Shown: positions 41,362 through 54,749 of the stretch, in pieces
Layout of the letters: every line of letters begins with the position of its first letter
How positions within the stretch are numbered: position 1 is the stretch's first letter
NCBI GenBank assembly: GCA_014871385.1
Contig: CM026423.1
Span: 11,029,952 to 11,093,951, forward strand
Origin: Ceratodon purpureus
Taxonomy: Eukaryota > Streptophyta > Bryopsida > Pseudoditrichales > Ditrichaceae
DNA: 64,000 bases
Direction: 5' to 3'
Notes under the pieces: generated by a model
What the model saw: only the letters and a program-made list of their open reading frames with translations
Database searches by the model: none
What the model was told of the DNA's origin: nothing
Position numbers and translations under genes: made by a program

Positions 41362-44300
41362 ATGTCTGGAGACGATAGCCCACGGCCAGCAGGTGAGAGT
41401 CCCATTGAGGAATCAGATGCCGATTTAAACACAGAGAAGAATGAGTACGAGCTTATGAGAGACGCTCTCGTAGCGCGCAACAAAGCAAAGTTTCAAGCAG
41501 TACAGGATGCCGCGGACGAGTTGTAAGTAATTCTGGCTTTGTTAAACCCTAGATGTTAATTGTTTGAACGGACGGATTCGTGACACGTGTAAGAATTAAC
41601 GGTTAAGATTTTTAGTCTTAGGTTTTTACGTATCTCGAGACAGAGAGAGAACCATGTGCACGTCGTCTACAGTGGTTTTGCATGTAGTCTTTGACATTGC
41701 TAATTTATTTGCTTTTGTTGCTCAGAAAATCGCATGTGGGTTCCGGGAAAAGGAAGTTGCGCAAACAGGATACGGTCAACACAAGCCTCCCACAACGACG
41801 CAGTGGTAGACTCAAACCCCAATCAGCGAAGGAGGTAGAAGATTGCGTTGTTCGAGAGGAATGTCCGGACTCTACTGTGGGCCGTCAACTCAGTAGCGAC
41901 AACTCCCTCGAAGACAGCGGTCCAGGTTTAATTCTCTATCCAGATTTGTAGTGACGGCAATTTTTTTCATATGTACTTTCGTTTCGCATGCATTCCGTGG
42001 TCTTCCCCTTGCAAGCAGGCAACTGTGAAGAATAAAATAGTTGTCCATTTGAATTTACGATGAATACAAACTGTGAAGTGTTCTAAATTCAGGCAGCACA
42101 AGCTTCTTGCGCAATAGAAGGATATACTCACATCTTCCTTTAACTATCTATAGTATTATTTTTAGGGCAAACGACGGTGTAATTTGACGTTGTACTTGTG
42201 CAAACGGTTTCGTGTTACCATGGGAACACGTTGCACTTGCATATGGGACTGGTTACTCCTCATCTTCGTCTCGCTCTGCAGGAAAAGGACAGGAGACTAT
42301 ACACCACTTAGGTCGTACTTCTCTGAAGAGGAATGCAAGTTCACACCTGTCGGAGGGGATTGCACATCGTAGAAGACGACAGAAGGACACAAATGACGAA
42401 AATGAAGCGCCTGTACCACAAAACTGCGGTCCTACGGAAAGGAAGAGCTTTCCCACTTCTTCTAGAAATCCGTTAGAAGCCCCCGCTGGTTATACATGGG
42501 TGCCCGTGCCCAACAATCAGTCGGGGTCAAATTTGTGTAATGTGCTGAATGGTTTATCACAGGGAAGTCTTCCAAGGGATTGGCGTTTCTCTCTCGCTAA
42601 TGCTCTTACTAGTTCTGGTGATCTGCAGAATCGTGTTCAAGAAAATGTAGATGACAGTGGACAGACGCGTTCCAGTTCGATAAAGGAAGAGTCCCTGAAG
42701 AAGAGGATAAGTAGAGCGAAAAGAAAAGAGACAGATGTTGAAGCCAAGAGAAGAGTGACAGTCGGACAGAAACCCTACTCTGTCGAAGTCCGAGCTACGG
42801 GAATTGTCGATAGTGGATGTGCTGGCCACTTGAAGTGGCAGGAGTATGTGCGAGATTTAACACCGCGTATGTTAGACTTGAGTATTATTAAGTATGAGGA
42901 TCAAGATCAGAGCTGCAGAGACAAGTTTTTCGAGATGATGACGAACAAGTTTGAGTTCTTAGAACACGAAGTGACTCAGATATCTTTTGAACGAATGATC
43001 AAAACGTGGCTTCGTAGGGAGCGCGAGCGAGTGAGAAGAGTGCATGGGCATAATGCGAAAGCACCTGCGAGGTTCACTGACAGTGGATGGGCAAATCTAA
43101 GACAGTATTGGGCTTCTCCGGCATATAGGGAGAAATCTGAGAAGATGACGGCCACTCGGCAGAAGGTGGTATACAATCCGCGAGTTGGGAGACATTGCTA
43201 CGCGGGTCAAGAAGCCAAGATGGTGAGCTGTAATACATTATCTTGCTCTTATATGACACAGTAGCGCTTATCTTTAGTGATGTCATGCATCGTAGATTTG
43301 CAGTTTTGAATTACAAATTTAATTGTAGTTGAATTTTGTTTATTCCTTTTTCGATGATTTTCACCATGTTTGACACTAAAGAGAGGAGAACGTGAAACCA
43401 CTCCCGGAGTGAGAGAGAAGGCGGCAGAAATTCAAAACACTCTCAAAAACCCTGTCAGCGAGGTATGTAGCATTCAAAACACTTTCTAGAACCCTATTAG
43501 CGAGGTATATTGCATGTTGATTTCTTTGAGAACATAGCAGTCACGAGAAAAAATGCACATATACAAATTCTTACGTATGCTTCATCATTTTCATGTATGT
43601 ATGCGTCACTATATGAAGTAGGTGTTTTTTGCTACCGTTCTGTAACATGTGTGCTAGTGTTTTATGATTTTGATGGTACTTACCTTTTAATATTCTCGCT
43701 GTATACTACTAAACGTTTGATATGGTAAGAAAATTTAAGTTGGCGAAGTTTGGAACAACTTGACATCTCATATATTCAATCAAGGTAGACGTACATGTGG
43801 GTTTACTTTAAAAATACGATATAAGGTACTCCTGCATGTACAGTATGCACGGTTGTTCTTTTCTGTAGCCTTGAGCTCCTCGAATCAGTGTGTCGACTTT
43901 GAACTCGAGGAATCATGGTAAACAGTGCATATAGATCCACGAAACTCTTACTTGAAGATGACTAAAAAAGTGGTTAAAAATGTAGGAAATGGAGAAGAAA
44001 AATGCAGTCAGACTTTCGGTGATGGAGCGAAACCAGGAGCGAAACCAAATTGAGACTAACAAGCGACTGGATGATGTTACCGAAAGCATCATGAATCTAG
44101 AGAGTATGATTCAGAGTTTGCTCAATAATTTCAGACATGCGGACGATAGAAAAGGTAAACGACTCAAAGAAACGAATACGGTGACCTTGGAGGAGGGATC
44201 ACAAGACCAGGATGATGTCGACTTTCATAAAGGAGAGAAGTCAGGGGCCCCAAGTAGCAGTGAGAAGTTGTGGGATGGATTGTGCATGTCATCGGAAGAC

Positions 44301-46464
44301 GAAGAGTGTGGACCGAATGTCCCGCTAAGGTGTGGGCCGATTGAATTGAACAAGAGGAAACAGGTATTCCAATACGAAGTGACAAAACCGTGATTTATTT
44401 TGTATATGTTTACTGATGTATAGGATTGGATGTGCTCTGGTAAATAAGCATGACGTGCGCTCACAATTGTCGATACAAATAACAATAATATCGTAGATTC
44501 CAATCGTTGACATAAGTCTTAGTTGTTGACCTGCAGATGGTTTTGACTCTCGTCCCACAGCTTGGTACTTCATTTACACTCTGATTTGAGAAGTAGAATG
44601 GTTTTTAAATGACACCATTAAATCTGGATGTAATAAGTAACGCATATTAAAAGAGAGTTAGTAAGCATCTGAAGTATGAATTTCCCATGAGATCGAAATG
44701 TATAATGTATTTCTTTACTGGTGTACCGGTTTAAAATTATCTTGAATGTAAAAGTGGAGACTATATGTTGAAGTGGAGAATAGAAATTGAGTAGCAATAA
44801 TGTAGTAAAGGATTATTAATGACTATGGAATCCGTTTTCTTGTTCTGGTTTATGGTGACAGAATAGCGACATCTGCGCTGGTCGCAGAACATCGGGCAGT
44901 GAGGGAGGCTCAAACCAACCGCAGGTACTTCCTTGCACTAAAAGTCGCAGCCGGATCTATGATAGAATTTGGTGTCGTTTCAATTTAGACATATTATCCT
45001 GATTGCAATTTATATTCCGAATAAGAAGTTGAAGACATGTGTTTGAAATTTGTTGTGTTTTAATGAATGGTATAACTCAGAAATCCAAAAGTGAATTATG
45101 CAAGTAATCCTTAAATTGAAGAACCTAGGTAAATAATTTCAAATTTGTATCTCCTTGTTTACTGATTGACTCTGTCAATCACAACCAATATCGTACTTTT
45201 GTACAGCTGAAAGTTAGTTATAATATTGTCGCTATGATTTTACTTAAACAACGTAGGATATACTGTGCTGAATCAAACTCAGTGAGGTGTTTATAATTAC
45301 ATTAAATAAAATCTGTGGAAAATTTTACAAAGATAAATTGACAGACAATTGAGAATCTGATTCAGATCATCGAGAGGACACCGACTACGTTTCCGAAACC
45401 CGTCGATGCACAGGTACGTTCTGAGTCTAAGTCCAGAATGCTTTACGTGAGTCTCACAACGCAACTATGTAACTATTATGTTTACAACAATTTAAGCTAT
45501 CATGTTTAAAATAATATAAACAGGATTTGTTTAGCGTCTGATAAGGTAAGTAGGATGTAATTTGTCAACATTGAAGGATTTATGTGGAATTTCTGTGTGT
45601 AATTAGTCTTTATGGAACTACCAGATTGATTGAATGTTAGGCAAGGTAATATAGTTCGATAAACTTATACGAGTATGAGTAACATATTCTATGTTGTGTA
45701 GGAACTCCGTTAATGCAAAAGTATTTGACGTAGATATGTCTTCAGAGATTTCCAAAAGTCTATAATTTACACATATCTTTATTGTCATGATCGGAGGAAA
45801 AAGAAACGAGAACTAACTACATGTCTTTCATTGGTCTTTTTGCAGCAGTTCATGGATGTTGACAAGTCGAAAGATTCGGACATATCATGCAGAGAGGTAA
45901 CGATTAACATATTTATGTACAAAGTGCATGAGTTAAACATGTCAATTTTCTTTAAAAATTATGGATCATAACGGCGGATTATTTTTGACAAGGAGTTCAG
46001 ACGAGTCGATTTTGAGAGAGGGAATAGTGAACTAACAATTGTCCTTTTAAATTTCCAAAGCGGTTTGGATAATCACTTATTCAGCATGAATGATGTGTGA
46101 TGAGTAAAAACCCTCGCTTTCCTTTTTTCAGTTGAAAATCTCGGTTAAATAGATAAGGTCAGTCTAAACTTCCGCTAACTAAGGTGGGGGTTAATTCCAG
46201 ATATCACCAGGACACCGAGTGTGGCTTGCGGACCCACTGGATTCCAACGTCAGGATTGGGAGCGGTACTGTTTTGAGCATCGGTGGAGCCGGATTGTTTC
46301 ACAACCGTACGATTCCGCCACAGTATTTGCGTGTGAATTTGGAGGAGGTGATAGTCGACTTACCTCTCATGATTCCGGTTGAAGAGGCAGATCAAGCGAC
46401 CCTAAACGATGCGATAGGGTCAAGTGTTCTTTGGTTCAAAGGGTTGGTCTTCCCGAGGAAGTAA
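41362..46464 (+). CDS. CACTA second gene (TnpA-like): Transposase_24 and DUF8039 domains, multi-exon
   Basis: Exons read by eye: 41362-41522 (start MSGDDSPRPAGESPIEESDA), 41726-41925, 42282-43222, about 43381-43460, about 43985-44363, about 44864-44922, about 45370-45414, about 45847-45895 and 46200-46464 (end VLWFKGLVFPRK, TAA). The third exon carries the Ptta/En/Spm Transposase_24 signature (SGWANLRQYWASPAYREKSE, KVVYNPRVGRHCYAG). The fifth is a coiled coil (MEKKNAVRLSVMERNQERNQ). The last matches DUF8039 (ISPGHRVWLADPLDSNV, DAIGSSVLWFKGL). It is transcribed divergently from the TNP2 gene. By analogy with En/Spm TnpA it may bind subterminal repeats and assist the transposase. Small-exon borders are tentative; no internal stop was seen in the exons read. 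Confidence 0.7.
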
Positions 46465-47370
46465 GTATCACAATCATGCATTTGGTGTTATAATCTGGCA
46501 GATGTAGTCTTCGTATGTGTAAGATTTCAGCTATGCACAGTTCATTGTCGTAGTCGAGATTAGTGGACATCAGCGGCTTTGCACTTAATTACAGGATTGT
46601 AGACAGTGATCACCGTTGAGATTTTTTCGTAGAAGTCATAGCAATTTCGAGGGATTCACCATAACCAAGTGGAATGGTGTCCACATTAGAATGCAAGCAG
46701 AACTATTATCTGCGACGAATTTATGATCGTCGTTTGTAAGCTGTACACGAGTGTGTTTCAAACTACCCAATAAAAAAAGGGGAGATTTAATATTTCTGCT
46801 GTATTATTTAAATGGTGGGAAAGGAGCAACATGCGACACATGGCAGATTCACCAAAGATCCAATATAGAGAATCGACGGTACAACATTGTTGCTGAGAAT
46901 GGTGGGTACAGTTAACGAAGTAACACGTGTCCACATAATATAGGACAAGAGAGGATTTCACTCAATCTCTCAATATAATACGAAAAAGTTGGGTGACGAC
47001 ATGTGTACTTCGGTGTCCACCAGAATCCGACTATTCAGCTGCCTTTGTCGAGCCAGAAACGTAGATTACAGTACAAACACAGACATTTAGCAACTGTCGA
47101 AGTGGATGACATTCCAGAATTGCAAGCAATGAAGCTACACCGAAAAGACCCGCACGCATGAAGAAGATAGTACCATGTCTGAATACCGAACATGCAAGAC
47201 TAACAGTGACTCCGAGGAAGACGATTTACCGAAGGGTAAAACAAAGGATTAAACGACAAGGACAAAAGAAGGACTCGTCTTCGTAGACTGGAATTGCAAG
47301 CGTCATTTTTTTTCCATTTTGTACAGAATGACTGACAAGGAAGTCAATAAACACGTCACTGATTACAAGA
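46465..47370. other. CACTA right subterminal region
   Basis: Non-coding, between the end of the plus-strand CACTA gene and the element terminus. Expected to hold transposase-binding subterminal repeats, but I could not define a repeat unit by eye. Confidence 0.4.
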
Positions 47371-47382
47371 TTTCTACTAGTG
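47371..47382. repeat. Right terminal inverted repeat of the CACTA element
   Basis: TTTCTACTAGTG, the reverse complement of the canonical CACTA terminus CACTAGTAGAAA. It lies 0.9 kb beyond the stop of the divergent plus-strand CACTA gene, as expected. Confidence 0.65.
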
Positions 47383-47509
47383 CTATGGCGATAGGATTGT
47401 TCCGTTCAGAAAAAAAAATAAAAATTATAACACACAAAGAAGTTAGTCCAGCATAGCTCACTAGGATACGGTAGTCACACCTAGACATATTGTATTACAA
47501 ACATAACCT

Positions 47510-47742
47510 GCTCTAATACCATGTTACACATAATCAACGTGTAAATGCCATAATCAGATCATTGTATTAAGAGAGAGCTTTAGCACTACATGATTGTACA
47601 TTATATACATGAGTGCGGCCACTCGGAGGATGTAACGTGTCACGGACAGAGAGGCTGAGAGATCGAGGTAGTATATTCTGTTTGGATAAACAGGGGACAA
47701 AGGTCTTCATTTTATGGATGAAACGATAGAAGGGTAAGTTAA
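47510..47742 (-). mobile_element. Ty1/copia LTR plus primer-binding-site remnant
   Basis: 47510-47521 is the reverse complement of TGGTATTAGAGC, a copia primer-binding site. Immediately right, TGTTACACA begins an LTR-like stretch with a minus-strand TATA-like sequence (near 47600) that may end at GTTAACA near 47742. Only a short trace of the internal region is present to the left. A broken fossil fragment; boundaries approximate. Confidence 0.5.
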
Positions 47743-48277
47743 CAAAATCTAGTTCCTTGCAATTTATATGTACTACATGAAAATGAGTAAACATGGAGTT
47801 TAATTGAAGCAATGATGACAATCTTAAATTAGGTCAAAGTTGAAAACTATAGAGTGAACATGTTTGTGACGCCTTTATTCACTCGCTTTTTATGCTCATC
47901 CTTCTTCACTCACTCGCTCACTAACTCAAATAATGCAAGTTTGCACTTATTCATTCATTCACTCTCGATGCACTCTTGAAACCGACTCGGAACATTCAAA
48001 TTGTAAATATGATGTTCAACTTCAACCTTGGACTTAATAAAGCCGCTTTGCCTGCACTTCCTATGAATTAGCTTATGCATTTTTGAACATTAGGAGAGTC
48101 ATGATTCATGAATATTGTCATGCAAACCATCAATTTTTGGTAGCCAAGTGTAATTTGATTGTACTCCTATCAATAAACAATCGCCATGTTGATCTTCTAA
48201 AATTATTATGAATTTGCCCACATTTCATTTTTGCACTTCGGCCATTAACATGACTTGATGAGCTGGAGATATGTTCT

Positions 48278-48330
48278 CGGCATCAACCCATATTGGCGGT
48301 TCACGGCATCGACCCATATTGGGGGCTTGA
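48278..48330. repeat. 26-bp imperfect tandem pair
   Basis: Two adjacent units (48278-48303, 48304-48330) share CGGCATC(A/G)ACCCATATTG and then G-rich tails. Confidence 0.7.
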
Positions 48331-48704
48331 CTCACCAAAAATCAGCTCCTTCACCTTCTCCAATTATAAATTGACTTTTCAAAAAATACAAAATAGAGTG
48401 GGTAGCTAACAGTTTTGAGTCACATAGGATTGCCGATTTTAGGATTGGTGGTAGTGATAGGTTATCAAACCGTAGACTATCACATTTGTTTACAAGGCTT
48501 ACATATCACATTTATTTACATTGTACAAGAAAGACTCACAATTCAAAGTAAAGTAGCAAAACAAATCACTTTGTAGCACCAATAGCCGCCTTATTTTAGA
48601 CATATATAAACTGTTATAGAAGACACTATTTTTCATTATGAGTTAGCAGTTGGTCATTGGTCTACTTATTCTTCTATAGAACTTGTTTTTGGTAGCTGCA
48701 TAGT

Positions 48705-48843
48705 TCTGGTTCTTAAAACAATATACTGTAATGAGATAATAATATTTTTTTATTTTAAACCTTAGAAAATTCGTCTGGTTCTTAAAAAAATATACTATAA
48801 TGATTTAATAATATGTTTTTATTTTTAAACCTTAGAAAATTCA
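48705..48843. repeat. About 70-bp AT-rich tandem pair
   Basis: Units 48705-48773 and 48774-48843 both run from TCTGGTTCTTAAAA to CCTTAGAAAATTC, with scattered differences. Confidence 0.85.
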
Positions 48844-51671
48844 TTTCAGACTCAATTCAATTTGAAGATTCAATGCAAACTCAATATAACTCCAAAACTA
48901 AATACAACTTGAGAAATTTGAATTTTTTTGTCCATATTGACTATACTTGTTCAACCTTTGTACATTCTTTTACATTAATTGTGAATTTGTGCCATTTAGC
49001 AAGTAGAAAGGCTACAAAAGTAGCAGTTTTTCATGTGGTTAATGTAGAAACTTCTTTATTACATGTATTTGATTATCCATGCATTGGCATTAAAGATGAC
49101 GTGGGCAGTCCTCAATCATTTGAAGATGTAGATGTCTTTGAATTAAATGCATGTTTATTATTTAAGAAAATAATCTTGTTTTAAACATTATGTTTCTTTT
49201 TTTATGAATACAATTATGATATTAATCAAACTCAAAAAATTCAAGTACTTAAGATAAAAACTGGAACTTCCATAAATCTTTTTAAAAAAACTCATTCTAA
49301 AAATACCTGGTGAAGATTAAATATAATTTTTGAACTTACAAACAAATTATCTAACCTTACAAACAATTTCTTATTATCATGATCAACATTTTCTTTTTTG
49401 AAATGTGAATTGTAAAAGTTGTAGGAATTGTGGAAAATTGTGTAAAGAACTCTCTAGTATTAATTTTGAAGTGTGATTGTAGAAAACTAGTTAGAAATGT
49501 GATAATATGGAAATAATATATCATGATTCATAAAACTTCTAATTTTTGTCAGATATCCTTCATCTTTTAAAGATTAATATAGGAGCACCAATAACTTAGA
49601 AGGACCAATTGTTGAGCCTAGGTGCACCTATAATTGGGATTAGCATAAATAAACAACTAGAATATGACTCTTGAATCTTGGTTTTTGATTCACTTGCACA
49701 TGATTTTTGGTACCCTCCTTACTTTTGCTTCATATCATGTTGAATATGAGTAGATACAATGTTCCTTTTACCCTTCGATATCCTCTCTATTTGTTAGATT
49801 TCTCAATACTTCTTTCCAAAGATTTCCTGCCCAAATCCCCAGCCAAGAAGCTGCGGAAGTGACAGAACCTGGTGCTTCCATCTTACATGTAACTTAGATT
49901 ACTTTGGTTGAAGCATTCCAATGGTCATGACTCATCACTGATCAGTGAGTCGTGACCGCTGTAAAGAGGAAGGAGCAAAAGCCCCTGAAAAAGGACACTG
50001 GCCGTCTGGACTCTGTACTGGGTTAATGAATGTGATGGTGCGTTCTGCAAACTAATTAACTGCACTGTCAAGACCACAGTACAATATGTTGTCAATGGGC
50101 AGTGTTGTGGTGCTCCAATAAGTGAACACCTATCCACATTGCACAACATGCAGAGTATCCGGCCTTGAGCAAAGAGGACAGGAAATATTTCATCTTTGGC
50201 AGGACGTTCGTTTCTTCAAATACCGCCATTCCGGCCTTATGGTTTTCTTGGAGTCCTGTTCGTGTTCCCCTGCCAGCTTGGTGCCGATGAGAGGTGTTTG
50301 TTTCGTTATTCTAGCAATGAATTTCTTTCATTTGTGCCCCATTTTAAAATAATAAAAAATTAGACTGCCATCCCAGCTTCGTCAAAACATTCTCAAAATG
50401 CCACACATTCTAGAACTTGTAGCCAGATGCAGCAGCCCAAGTGCTTAAAACTGGTTGAAGATTGTACAGTTCAGTCATTGCAAATGTAATACCACAAAAG
50501 ATCCCACATTTCTATATTCCGAATTATGACTCTATATTACACAAAAAGCTTCTACATTACACGTACTGTTAGTTGGTCATTTAATGTAACTTAAAGCTCG
50601 AAGTTATACTGATACAGTGGACAGATATGGCGCTGAATTCTTTCACTGTACGTCATGAATCATGGCTCGACAGAGCAATGAAGGCAATGAAGACATAGTG
50701 TTCAGTTTGAGGTGCAGTGTATGACACAAGTCGCACAACAGAAATGTAATCATAGAATAATTTTCCACAGTCCGCACCTCACAAAGATATTAATCACACA
50801 CATGAGAACTAATTGAGTGCTATCAATCAAGCGGCAGCAATCACTCGTACCCACGCACCTAATCCCACAATACCGGCACACTGCTCGAGTACAAGTTGTC
50901 AGTGGCACATTCTTGTCAAAGTTCTACTTGGCACGGAACAAACTCCAGGAAAAAAAAATTAGAATGCTCATTCAAAGCACATTTATGTAGACTTGAGTTG
51001 TGAAGTGATGCCACAGTGAACATTGCGAGCTTCCAGCAAGGTGATCTTACTGTGAGCAGGTTCTCCACTTCTTCTAGAAGCACTACACAGCCCCCCTCAA
51101 TTATCAACAAACACCTCGGTGCCAACTCCCTTTTCCCATCTGAAAGAGTTGGTTTCGTAATCTGTAAGTCTTTGTACCTAAAAAATAACTAAACTTCCAA
51201 CAAAGTTATGAGATATTCCTTACAATTTCATATTAATACGTTTCATGCCACTAATGAACCATGTCGAACTACGTTAAACACAAATGTTTATATGCATCTA
51301 AGTTGCTCTGGATTCTAGTGGAGAATCTGTCTTCAATATTTAACCTCGGAGTAGGTGTAATTGGTTTAAGGACTTGTATGCACAAACTTACAAGAGCTTA
51401 TAAAATCAACACTATTAACCCAACACCATTCAATAAGAGGTAAGATCCACTGTTTTAATATCCTTTCACAAGAATAAGGTTTAGCAATCAAGAAGAAATA
51501 AAGAAGGTACATGACTTTACCCAGCTAGCCACCTCGGCGAATTCCACAATTGAATTATCAGAATGATCAGGTCCCCGCATTGAATGGGGACGGCTATTCT
51601 AGTTCTAAACCCACGACCGTGACTTGCCCAGTCCAAGACCGTGTTCCGAGAAAGACCACCGTCACTGCCGC

Positions 51672-51680
51672 CCATATAAG
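51672..51680 (+). promoter_or_regulatory. Putative TATA box of the lipid transfer protein gene
   Basis: CATATAAGC lies 112-120 bp before the ATG at 51792, a normal plant promoter distance. Confidence 0.5.
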
Positions 51681-51791
51681 CTGTAGCTCCGTCCAGGTAG
51701 TCATCAGTCGCAGCTTCACTCCATCTCTACTACTGAGCCTCTACAGTTCTGAGCTCTGTGTCTGTACGTGACTCCCAGCTTCATTCCAGCA

Positions 51792-52257
51792 ATGGCGATG
51801 TTCAAGAACGGTGCTGGAGCTGCGGTGGCGCTCCTGGTGCTCTTGGCCATGGTGTTCCAGTCCCAAGCGCAGACGTGCCCTTCAGCCACCAGCATGGTCT
51901 CATGCCAGGCTGCTGTGACCACGGTGAACACCATGCCCACCCAGGCGTGTTGCAACAAGGTGAAGTCTGTGCTTGATCTGGGAAGCGTGGGTCCCAAGTG
52001 CCTCTGCGATGCCATGACGAGCCCCACTGCTGTTGCCTTCAAAGTCATCAAGTCTCAGGCTGTGTTGCTCCCCAGCAAGTGCGCGAAGCTCATGGGGCTG
52101 CAGTACATCAAGGGCTACAACTGCGCTGGTTTGTGACGACTCTCTCTGATTAACTTCGCTTTTTTAATTGATGACATTGTTAACTTCTGAGTGGTTTTGA
52201 GTTAATTCAGCTTGGTGATCGGGGTTTTCTTTTGGTGCAGGTGCAATTGTTCCTTGA
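51792..52257 (+). CDS. Non-specific lipid transfer protein-like secreted protein
   Basis: ATG 51792 gives MAMFKNGAGAAVALLVLLAM, a signal peptide likely cut after QSQAQ. The mature part has the eight-cysteine motif in order: TCPS, SCQA, ACC, KCLC (CxC), KC and NC. Such proteins bind lipids in a hydrophobic cavity and act in the apoplast, in cuticle or wall lipid delivery. An intron (52129-52240, donor GTTTGT, acceptor GGTGCAG) very likely splits the last codons: spliced, the protein ends NCAGAIVP (117 residues); unspliced it ends NCAGL (stop 52136). A late intron in this place is common in plant LTP genes. An in-frame codon series extends upstream to 51768 but starts at GTG, so the ATG is preferred. 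Looks functional. Confidence 0.9.
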
Positions 52258-54749
52258 ATGGTTGCTTTCGCTGAAGCGTCCATGCACTGATTAGCGATGA
52301 TGGAGTAGTCGAGCCTTGCAGCTTGAGGATTAGTATGGCGATAAATTTCTGAAGTAGGCTTACCTTGGTCTCTTTTGGATAAGCGTGCTACTGAGGGCTC
52401 GAGAGGTCATGCCTCGTACTACAGCATGGATTTTGTCTCCTGCTTTCATCAACGGTAGCATTTGCAGGAAGAGTCGAGTCTGCAGTTGGTCACTAAGCTC
52501 TGAGACAGAGTTTTGGAAATTGCGTGTTTGTAACCATTTGTGGCCATCAATGAATAACCCATTTGTAATATTCTGTCTCTGCACTTCTCTTGGGTAGTCA
52601 GACGATCATCGTCCTCACTATACATGTTTTCGGATTATACCTTGATTCTTCAAAGCTTAAAGCATACAACTTCGGTATTTTTGCGGGTGCTTGTTGAATC
52701 TTGTGGAGCTACGACACTGTAGTTTACATCGGATTCATGGACTTATTTCAGTCGAATGGAGAATGACGGGAGGCTACATAATTTTATGGTGCTTGCAGAG
52801 TATAGTCTATCAATGGAATGTCGAGATATTCATTCTTTGATTCTGAGTTGAATTATCTAAAAAAATCTCTTTTATTATACTCTAAGCGACGTGTCTTAGC
52901 ACATTGCAAAGAGCTGAACTAAGCATCGCTGACCATATTGAAGATTTGATTTTGGTACAAACTTCTTCTGTCAAGAGCCACTGATCTAGATGCACTAAGC
53001 AATCGTATGAAATGAACAAAATGACTAGAAACAGAGATAGTGGTCAGGTTGCATCCCTATCTCGCCATGGCCTAAGTGACTCAGACCTGCGTGCAACAGA
53101 CAAAACTGAACTTATCATGTTCAAGTTCACATCTGTAAAATCAAATTAGACTATGTCCACCTGCAACTAGTTAGTTAGCAGCGTAACATTATGTGGATCA
53201 CAGAAATTCATGCTTTCTAAATCTGTGATATTTTTAGTTCTGAAATACATTAGTCGGCATAAGTGTTTTAACATCGTTAGCTTTACAGCCAATACATTTA
53301 AGCTTACTCAATTCCTGCGTCAGAGAGTCACACGTTCAAATTCTGAGAGCTAAAGCGAAGTTCACATGCGACTCTACTTGCAGGCTGCAGCAGTGCTGGT
53401 GACTGCTGAAATTGCAGAATAGCTGATGCCAGAACAGTAATTCAGGGGTGATGCTGACGTTGCTCAGGCGAATACCGTACTGATTGCTGCAGAATTCCTA
53501 TTATTTTCAAGTCATCAAAACTTAACTTAACTCATGATCACTTGGACCCGGAAAAGACTGCATGTCAAAGGCAAGGCGATTACTGTATCGATTGATTTTC
53601 TGACAATTTATCTGTACGCTGCAGATATCGTTGTGGCATGAGGATTTACTTTATCGTCTTTCATTTTTCTTCAACCTAATTTTTTTGAAATAGCCCTTGC
53701 TTTGTGCCGAAATTAATTATAAAATTATAAAATAATCGTCTATCAAAGACGAAAGATCTGAACAGAATGAGGGAAGTCATCAGCTGACGGATCATCCCGA
53801 CATGACAAATCAACCTCGTTGAGTCATACAGAGCCTCTCCTGAAGCATTTTAGGCTTCCAATCCAAATTGTTTTCACCTAACGGTACCTGTTGGTACTAT
53901 TCAGTACAGACATGCAAGGTTACCACAGTGGGGTTAAAATATTTACTTGTTTCACTGATTAGACTTGGATGATTTAGAGTTGAAATGAAAACACTGAAAT
54001 TTCAACCCAAACTTCGTAAGAATTTAATCCCCACGTATCTCAAACTTTCCCATTCCAGCAAAAAATTAGGCTGTCAAGTAGCTCAAACGGGTGTTCAAAG
54101 TTTCACCTTCGTCGATCATCTTGATCAGTCAAAGAAGTTTGCTTTTTTGTATCACCAACAAACTCTGCAAAAAATAAACAATGTTTGAGCCCCACCAATG
54201 AAAATCGCAACGAGCTGCACATATCGCCTAGCAGATTGGTTTGAAGCTGATGGAGATAGCCAAGTAGGTGAATGTTTTTTGTCAAGTCTACGTTGAGAAG
54301 GTTTTATTATTCAGGAATTCGACCTTTCACACCGCGCCTGTGGACACACATTGCTCGTCTCTAAATGCTCAGTTCGAACAGAGGATTTATTTAATACGCC
54401 ATTGAATAAGGCACAGCCACAACATATCCGCTACTCAAGCGATTTCTGACAATCACACGTCGATACTCGTCACTGTTTGTACTACAATGAGCACTGTAAT
54501 TCGATACATCTCTAGCTGCCTCCGGGCATGATTGTCCCTGCATATGACATTCCACCAACATTATGAGATATCCCAGCATGGCGGAGTCATTTTCTGCCAT
54601 AAAGTAGAAGCTGAGGTACAATCTCTAACATCATATACTGGAATAACATAACAGAAGCAATACATACATTTGAAAGACTTCTGAATTTATATTTAGAGAA
54701 GCTTTCTATTGTGCCTACATATCTGCCGATCCAGGCTCTGACCACAAGC
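52258..54749. other. Intergenic region between converging LTP genes
   Basis: The first few hundred bases should be 3' UTR of the plus-strand LTP gene and the last part the 3' end of the minus-strand one. No other gene, repeat or RNA recognised. Confidence 0.4.

Larger units (their letters stand above)
15446..47382 (-). mobile_element. Large CACTA (En/Spm) DNA transposon, about 18.6 kb without a nested gypsy element
   Basis: The element is recognised by its two divergent gene sets: a TNP2-class transposase on the minus strand (37588-39849, 35165-36069, 20197-21069) and a Transposase_24/DUF8039 gene on the plus strand (41362-46464). The right end is well supported: 47371-47382 reads TTTCTACTAGTG, the reverse complement of CACTAGTAGAAA, a typical CACTA terminus. 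The left end is uncertain. I place it at 15446, where CACTGGCCGGAAA stands at the edge of an AT-rich block, but this is a weak match and no 3-bp target duplication is evident. The transposase gene is split by a Ty3/gypsy insertion (21426-34795), which probably makes this copy non-autonomous. Confidence 0.8.
47743..51660. other. AT-rich intergenic region with small repeats
   Basis: No gene recognised. A 123-codon plus-strand open frame at 48813-49184 starts inside a tandem repeat and shows no family resemblance, so I do not call it a gene. 47.8-49.8 kb is AT-rich; 49.8-51.6 kb is of average composition and also empty by eye. Confidence 0.4.

Noticed and set aside
42184-42372. Short plus-strand frame overlapping the start of the large CACTA exon
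   Set aside because: It reads partly through the intron before 42282 and is in a different frame from the Transposase_24 protein.
48813-49184. 123-codon plus-strand frame in AT-rich DNA
   Set aside because: Begins inside a tandem repeat, has biased AT-rich composition and no recognised motif.
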